DNA of 64,000 nt from Reinekea forsetii (GTDB lineage: Bacteria > Pseudomonadota > Gammaproteobacteria > Pseudomonadales > Natronospirillaceae): NCBI RefSeq assembly GCF_002795845.1, contig NZ_CP011797.1, positions 581,501 through 645,500 of the forward strand, written 5' to 3'. Below, in pieces: positions 62,991 to 64,000 of this stretch (its first letter is position 1; each line of letters starts with the position of its first letter). The translations under genes were made by a program, and so were the position numbers. The notes beneath the pieces were generated by a model that was not told the origin of the DNA, ran no database searches, and saw only the letters and a program-made list of their open reading frames with translations.

Positions 62991-63020
62991 AAAAAAAAGG
63001 GCCCCGAGGGGCCCTTTTTT
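62991..63020. terminator. Bidirectional terminator after ybiT
   Basis: AAAAAAAA, then GGGCCCC-GA-GGGGCCC and TTTTTT. The stem is very strong and serves both ybiT (+) and the agmatinase gene (-). Confidence 0.9.
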
Positions 63021-63041
63021 AATGGCTGACGATTGTGCGCG

Positions 63042-64000
63042 TCAATCGGCCGGGGCTTCCGGCTTCTTGAGGACATCGGCCAAGAGGCAGATCATATTGG
63101 TCGCCATGGTCGCCGCAGCCAGGGCGGTGATCTCGGCATGATCATAGGGCGGGGCCACCTCGACCACATCACAGCCAATCAGATTCAGGCCGGTGAGACC
63201 ATGCAACAGTCGGATGCCGGTGATCGTGTCGAAGCCACCACAGACTGGCGTGCCGGTGCCGGGCGCACAGCTGGGGTCGAGAAAATCGACGTCGAAGGTT
63301 ATGTAACAGGGCCGATCCCCGACCGTCTGTTTGATAATCGCTAAAGCCTTGTCGACGCCCTGTTCGTGCAGCCAAAGCGCATCCAGAACGGTGTAACCGA
63401 GGTTGGAATCATTGATCGTGCGCATGCCCAGTTGCACGGAACTGTGCGGGTCGACTATGCCTTCTTTGGCGGCGTGGTAGAACATGGTGCCGTGATCGAT
63501 GCGCCCCTTGCGGTCCGGCCAGGTATCGCTGTGGGCATCGAAATGAATTAAGGAGATGGGACCATGCTTGTCCGCCAGCGCTTTTAAGATCGGGTAGGTG
63601 ATGAAATGGTCACCGCCGATCGACAGCGGCGTAACCCCAGCCGCAATGATCGGCTGATACCATTGTGCGATCTGGTCGACCACCGTATGGGGCGAGCCGG
63701 GGTCGAACACACAGTCACCAAAGTCGATTACATTTAAGGTATTGAACGGGTCGGCGGTCCAGGGCCAAGGCCGGGCCCAGCTCAGCTGGGTCGAGGCTGC
63801 CCGCACCGCCCGAGGCCCGAGCCGGGCACCGGGTCGGTTCGAGGTGGCCAGGTCATAGGGCACGCCGATCACCGCGACATCGACATCGGTTAGGTCACGG
63901 GTGTACCGCCGGCGCAAAAAGCTGGTAGCGCCGGCATACATGGCTTCAATTTCTGTGCCGTAGGGCGACTGGCGGGTGAAGGCGAGGTCGCCGCTGGAGT
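63042..64000 (-). CDS. speB: Agmatinase / guanidinobutyrase, N-terminus outside the window
   Basis: At least 318 residues; the reading frame continues past the internal ATG at 63941 to the right edge (SSGDLAFTRQSPYGTEIEAM precedes it), so the gene is 5'-truncated by the window. Arginase-fold manganese enzyme: GGDHF, FDAHSDTWPDR and DVDFLDPSCAPGTGTPV carry the metal ligands. It would release urea from agmatine (giving putrescine) or from 4-guanidinobutyrate (giving GABA). With the neighbouring PuuB/PuuC-like genes it fits a polyamine pathway. The exact substrate is not certain. Confidence 0.85.
   Translation of the reverse strand, partial: SSGDLAFTRQSPYGTEIEAMYAGATSFLRRRYTRDLTDVDVAVIGVPYDLATSNRPGARLGPRAVRAASTQLSWARPWPWTADPFNTLNVIDFGDCVFDPGSPHTVVDQIAQWYQPIIAAGVTPLSIGGDHFITYPILKALADKHGPISLIHFDAHSDTWPDRKGRIDHGTMFYHAAKEGIVDPHSSVQLGMRTINDSNLGYTVLDALWLHEQGVDKALAIIKQTVGDRPCYITFDVDFLDPSCAPGTGTPVCGGFDTITGIRLLHGLTGLNLIGCDVVEVAPPYDHAEITALAAATMATNMICLLADVLKKPEAPAD

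Overview
The window reads as a chromosomal segment of a free-living, probably marine or aquatic gammaproteobacterium. Supporting this are a complete C-P lyase (phn) operon in the enterobacterial order, a ybiT-type ABC-F ATPase close to the E. coli protein, PtsP, a thiL-pgpA pair, secreted multidomain proteins with FG-GAP/cadherin repeats and a GlyGly-CTERM-like tail, and an SbtA-type transporter. An Oceanospirillales-like host (Reinekea/Saccharospirillum type) is my guess from gene style only. There is one tRNA, no rRNA, no CRISPR array and no intact insertion sequence.

Layout. 1-1075 is gene-poor and holds a HipA-like remnant. 1.1-9.3 kb is mixed: a secreted zinc phospholipase/nuclease-like enzyme, an SbtA-like transporter, an unusual protein made of two different periplasmic binding domains in tandem, and a LysR regulator divergent from pobA (4-hydroxybenzoate 3-monooxygenase), then a GNAT enzyme and a small Trp-rich protein. 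9.7-21.7 kb is the phosphonate operon phnCDEFGHIJKLMN-(small ORF)-phnP-hexapeptide acyltransferase. It has a perfect 12-bp palindrome before phnC, whose 10-bp core recurs inside the start of phnF, which is good evidence for a PhnF operator. 21.7-28.6 kb is housekeeping (DUF2237, a medium-chain dehydrogenase, DUF6172, a membrane-anchored FKBP, thiL, pgpA, ptsP).

28.6-40 kb has a 1285-residue secreted protein (matrixin-like domain with a damaged zinc motif, cadherin-like repeats, FG-GAP repeats, C-terminal sorting tail), a CAU tRNA with promoter and terminator, a five-gene branched-chain-amino-acid-type ABC importer whose binding protein has a Tat signal, and a secreted protein of three jelly-roll-like repeats. 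40.6-43.6 kb has an anchored glutaredoxin and an operon of four lipoproteins (CsgG family, a small unknown, DUF4810, DUF799). 43.7-49.2 kb is a LacI regulator divergent from four genes: three xylose-isomerase-like TIM barrels (one IolH-like, one IolE/MocC-like) and a Gfo/Idh/MocA dehydrogenase, a likely cyclitol or keto-sugar pathway without its transporter.

49.2-56.5 kb has a cold-shock gene with a textbook promoter and long leader, a TIGR03862-type flavoprotein, a GNAT enzyme, and a 1283-residue subtilase with a VCBS/FG-GAP-rich middle and two C-terminal starch-binding-like domains, preceded by a stable hairpin and a doubled Shine-Dalgarno. 56.6-64 kb looks like polyamine or omega-amino-acid catabolism (PuuC-like dehydrogenase, BauA-like transaminase, PuuB-like oxidase, agmatinase/guanidinobutyrase running off the right edge), interrupted by ybiT. 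The candidates I find most worth follow-up are the subtilase-CBM fusion, the tandem binding protein, the TIM-barrel cluster and the four-lipoprotein CsgG operon.
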